Shown here one piece after another: positions 14,201 through 15,824 of a stretch of DNA of 15,824 nucleotides. Positions within the stretch are counted from its first letter, which is position 1. Each line of letters opens with the position of its first letter. Position numbers and translations under genes: made by a program. The notes under the pieces are model-generated. The model was not told the origin of the DNA, did no database searches, and worked only from the letters and a program-made list of their open reading frames with translations. The DNA is from CANDYO01 sp049653745 (GTDB lineage Bacteria; Pseudomonadota; Alphaproteobacteria; Rickettsiales; CANDYO01). The stretch spans positions 1 to 15,824 of the forward strand of contig JBASGW010000001.1 in NCBI GenBank assembly GCA_049653745.1. Direction: 5' to 3'.

Positions 14201-15824
14201 TACTTTCAGAGCATATAAGGCTTCTTGGAGCATTTAATCATGTGCATATATTTATAGATCCAAATCCAGATAGCAAAGAAAGCTATCAAGAAAGAAATAG
14301 ATTATTTAATTTACCGCGATCAACCTGGTTAGATTATAATTCTTCTATATTATCTAAAGGTGGTCAAATTTACGACCGTAAAGCAAAATTATTGCACCTC
14401 ACTCCAGAAATCAAGCAAGCATTTTCTATTCAAGAGGATGTAATAACTCCTGATAATCTTATAAAATTATTGCTCAAAGCTCCTGTTGACCTTCTATGGA
14501 ATGGAGGAATAGGTACTTATATCAAAGCCAGTTTTGAAACTAATGAACAAGTAGGTGATAAAACTAATGATAATCTACGTTGCAATGGTTCGGAGCTAAG
14601 ATGTAAAATTGTTGGAGAAGGTGGTAACTTAGGCTTTACTCAGCATGGAAGAATTGAATATGCGAGCAATGGAGGAAGGTTAAATACTGATGCTATTGAT
14701 AATTCAGCTGGCGTAGATTGCTCAGATCATGAAGTAAATATAAAGATAGCTCTGCATCAAGCTATAACCAAAAATATTATCAATGAGGAAGAACGCATTA
14801 ATTTACTTTCTTCTATGACGGATGATGTGGCTGAATTAGTTCTCAAAGATAATAGAACCCAAACTAGAGCATTGACTATTGCTGCTCAACAAGGAGTGAA
14901 TATTTTAAGTGCTCAAGAATATTTTATCGACTTATTAGAAGAAGAAGGTATTCTTGACCGTAAATTAGAATGCTTACCTTCAAAAACACAATTCGAACAG
15001 CTTTATACCAAAAAATTAGGGTTAACAAGGCCAGAATTATCTGTGCTATTAGCTTACAGCAAAAATGCTATTTACAATAATTTAATTGAAACTAACTTAC
15101 CTGAAGATAATTATTTTTATAATGATTTATTATTATATTTCCCAAAAATAATGAGAGAGCGTTTTGCTGAAATTATTGCTGCGCATCCATTGCGTCGTGA
15201 AATTATTACTACCGCAATAACCAATAGTATGGTTAACCGCGTTGATACTTTTTATTTGCATTTAACAGCCGAATCAACAGGTCATAAATTCTCTGATGTG
15301 GCTAGAGCATATACTATAACTAGAGATGTTTTTGACCTTAGGGATCTATGGAAAGAAATCAATACACTTGATGGTATCGTTAAAGTTGAGGATCAAGTTT
15401 ATCTTTCAATTATTATTAAAAAATTCGTTATGCGCTCTACTAATTGGTTACTGCGAAATTATCATGGTAAAATTGATATTTCTTCAGCAATAGAAGAATA
15501 CCAAGAAAAAGTTAATATAATCTCTGCAAATATACCCAATTATTTAAAAGGTAATTTCAAAGAACATTATGAAGCTGATTTAGCCTTATTTAAAAATATG
15601 AAAGTTTCTGATAGCCTGGCTCAAAAAATAGCTATTTTAGGACCATTATCTTCTGCTTATAGTATTACTGAAATATCAAATAAACAAAAAGTTTCTGTTG
15701 ATACCGTAATGAAAATATACTTTGAACTTGGTTATAGATTCCATATTGGTTGGCTTCGTTATAGCGCAAATAGTTTAGTTGCTAATAATCGCTGGGAAAA
15801 ATTAGCACTTAGAGGATTTAAAGA
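11242..15824 (+). CDS. gdh: Large NAD-dependent glutamate dehydrogenase (3' end outside window)
   Basis: Oxidatively deaminates glutamate to 2-oxoglutarate and ammonia with NAD+, feeding glutamate carbon into the TCA cycle. Reading from the ATG at 11242 I find 1,527 sense codons and no stop before the window ends. Related proteins have about 1,550-1,650 residues, so only a short C-terminal piece is missing. The N-terminal regulatory half starts with the family-like FIRKFYATIP at about residues 35-44 and contains ACT-like segments (for example 560-593). The catalytic domain has RGGLRWSDR (804-812), MKTQVVKNS (824-832), PTGSKGG with K840 as likely catalytic lysine, the Rossmann loop GVGDMSGDVFGNG (973-985), DLLWNGGIGTYIKAS (1083-1097) and VGEGGNLG (1124-1131). 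The symbol varies between genomes. A weak GAG lies 8 nt before the ATG. It stands alone on this strand. Confidence 0.96.
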   Translation, partial: MEKYDFTVQHLYGENHPYIINILNILQATPLEEAFIRKFYATIPMFSLTEDDSNLYANLAMNAFHFLQQHNYTKAKVRVYQGIAKGKEEDYTVIEILSREIPFLFDSAICLLNRLNVSIEKVAHPNIYVRRDPQGNLVNIDEELHENGEQEILIQIRTLHALDKESALKVESELQNILELVENAVHDWKKIVTTLDEYTNYFHQLKLTNDKVLFEEQKQFLEKMKSKYFVFLGSAKYNFNKNQATLIENSTLGTLKSEHKEFDHLIKDSVFTPSFFETEHGLISIGKLNKISVVHRDAMIDYLCVKTLDDQGNLKEAIVFIGLFTSILYYQSATLIPIIRGKLDHVLSKAGFSSHSYAGKEIVSIVESLPRDELFQISTQELYLLVMEIYALLFSPELRLFTRKKGDSLGCLLFLPLEIANAENSRKLKTALSFEYGNIVSEHFAQVNSSRLGYYYFNIDSRNFKKETSDLVTIEKELISITKPWEESLREILLKEYGKNKGASVFCKFKQAFPTSYKENSNYIKTIVDDIENVLKTLDTKEIIFNISPFIEGKSNLAQFKIYHLEELNLSSIMPMLNNIGFNVVAEQIHIISPKGTNNAIWLHQFILKADNKTSEMIKLAKDNIEEAFYAMWTNKFQNNSYNQLILEANLNYKQITLLMALAEYLCQIKIGYSKEYIGEVLGKHSEIAKQLISLFYSMFNHKLSAEDRDKQSQEYKNQLENSLTNIQDNIEDQIIRRLINLVSNILRTNYFLNDKNGDSKNFMSFKLNSTEIIGMPLPSPYREIFVYSATFEAIHLRGGKVARGGLRWSDRSEDYRTEVLGLMKTQVVKNSVIVPTGSKGGFILKGTAGLDREAIQTKAIESYENFLRGMLDITDNIIDGQVHHPKNIVRYDESDPYLVVAADKGTATFSDIANKISAEYGFWLGDAFASGGSKGYDHKKMGITAKGAWISVTRHFHELGININNTDFTVIGVGDMSGDVFGNGMLLSEHIRLLGAFNHVHIFIDPNPDSKESYQERNRLFNLPRSTWLDYNSSILSKGGQIYDRKAKLLHLTPEIKQAFSIQEDVITPDNLIKLLLKAPVDLLWNGGIGTYIKASFETNEQVGDKTNDNLRCNGSELRCKIVGEGGNLGFTQHGRIEYASNGGRLNTDAIDNSAGVDCSDHEVNIKIALHQAITKNIINEEERINLLSSMTDDVAELVLKDNRTQTRALTIAAQQGVNILSAQEYFIDLLEEEGILDRKLECLPSKTQFEQLYTKKLGLTRPELSVLLAYSKNAIYNNLIETNLPEDNYFYNDLLLYFPKIMRERFAEIIAAHPLRREIITTAITNSMVNRVDTFYLHLTAESTGHKFSDVARAYTITRDVFDLRDLWKEINTLDGIVKVEDQVYLSIIIKKFVMRSTNWLLRNYHGKIDISSAIEEYQEKVNIISANIPNYLKGNFKEHYEADLALFKNMKVSDSLAQKIAILGPLSSAYSITEISNKQKVSVDTVMKIYFELGYRFHIGWLRYSANSLVANNRWEKLALRGFK

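Overview
The window is a strongly AT-rich, gene-dense stretch of an alphaproteobacterial chromosome. I read it as an obligately or facultatively intracellular Rickettsiales-type bacterium. The clues are the A/T-heavy codon use throughout, very short or overlapping gene junctions, the tpiA-secG-pyrG order, a giant NAD-glutamate dehydrogenase of the large (about 1,600-residue) type, a DhnA/FbaB-type class I aldolase, and an NDUFS6-like zinc-finger protein. Keeping glycolytic/gluconeogenic enzymes and a chemoreceptor fits lineages such as Midichloriaceae or other environmental Rickettsiales better than Rickettsia itself. That placement is inference and would need a protein-level search.

Left block (1-2555, + strand): the 3' part of tpiA, then secG (overlapping tpiA by 10 nt), then pyrG. 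This covers triose-phosphate isomerisation, the SecG translocon subunit and CTP synthesis. A long imperfect hairpin at 2567-2614 sits between pyrG and the convergent pstB and is probably a shared terminator.

Central block (2654-11203, - strand): nine consecutive leftward genes. In transcription order they are mnmE, xerC, a small zf-CHCC protein, a class I fructose-bisphosphate aldolase, a methyl-accepting chemotaxis-type receptor, yggT, pstC, pstA and pstB. Junctions fall into two tight clusters, mnmE to aldolase and yggT to pstB. The receptor stands between them with 117 and 68 nt gaps. A good sigma70-like promoter (TTTACA-N16-TATAGT) lies just upstream of yggT and is overlapped at both ends by a perfect 10-bp inverted repeat, which could be an operator for the yggT-pstCAB transcript. 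The phosphate ABC transporter has both permeases and the ATPase here, but no PstS or PhoU gene lies in the window.

Right block (11242-15824, + strand): one very long open frame, divergent from mnmE with only 38 nt between start codons. It encodes the large NAD-dependent glutamate dehydrogenase and runs off the window. I translated it codon by codon and found no stop or frameshift.

No tRNA, rRNA, CRISPR array, insertion sequence or prophage gene was seen, and no intergenic stretch exceeds about 120 nt. I did not find a convincing undescribed system. The window is mostly housekeeping genes, and the most interesting points are the operator-like repeat over the yggT-pst promoter, the pst set lacking PstS/PhoU, and the orphan chemoreceptor.
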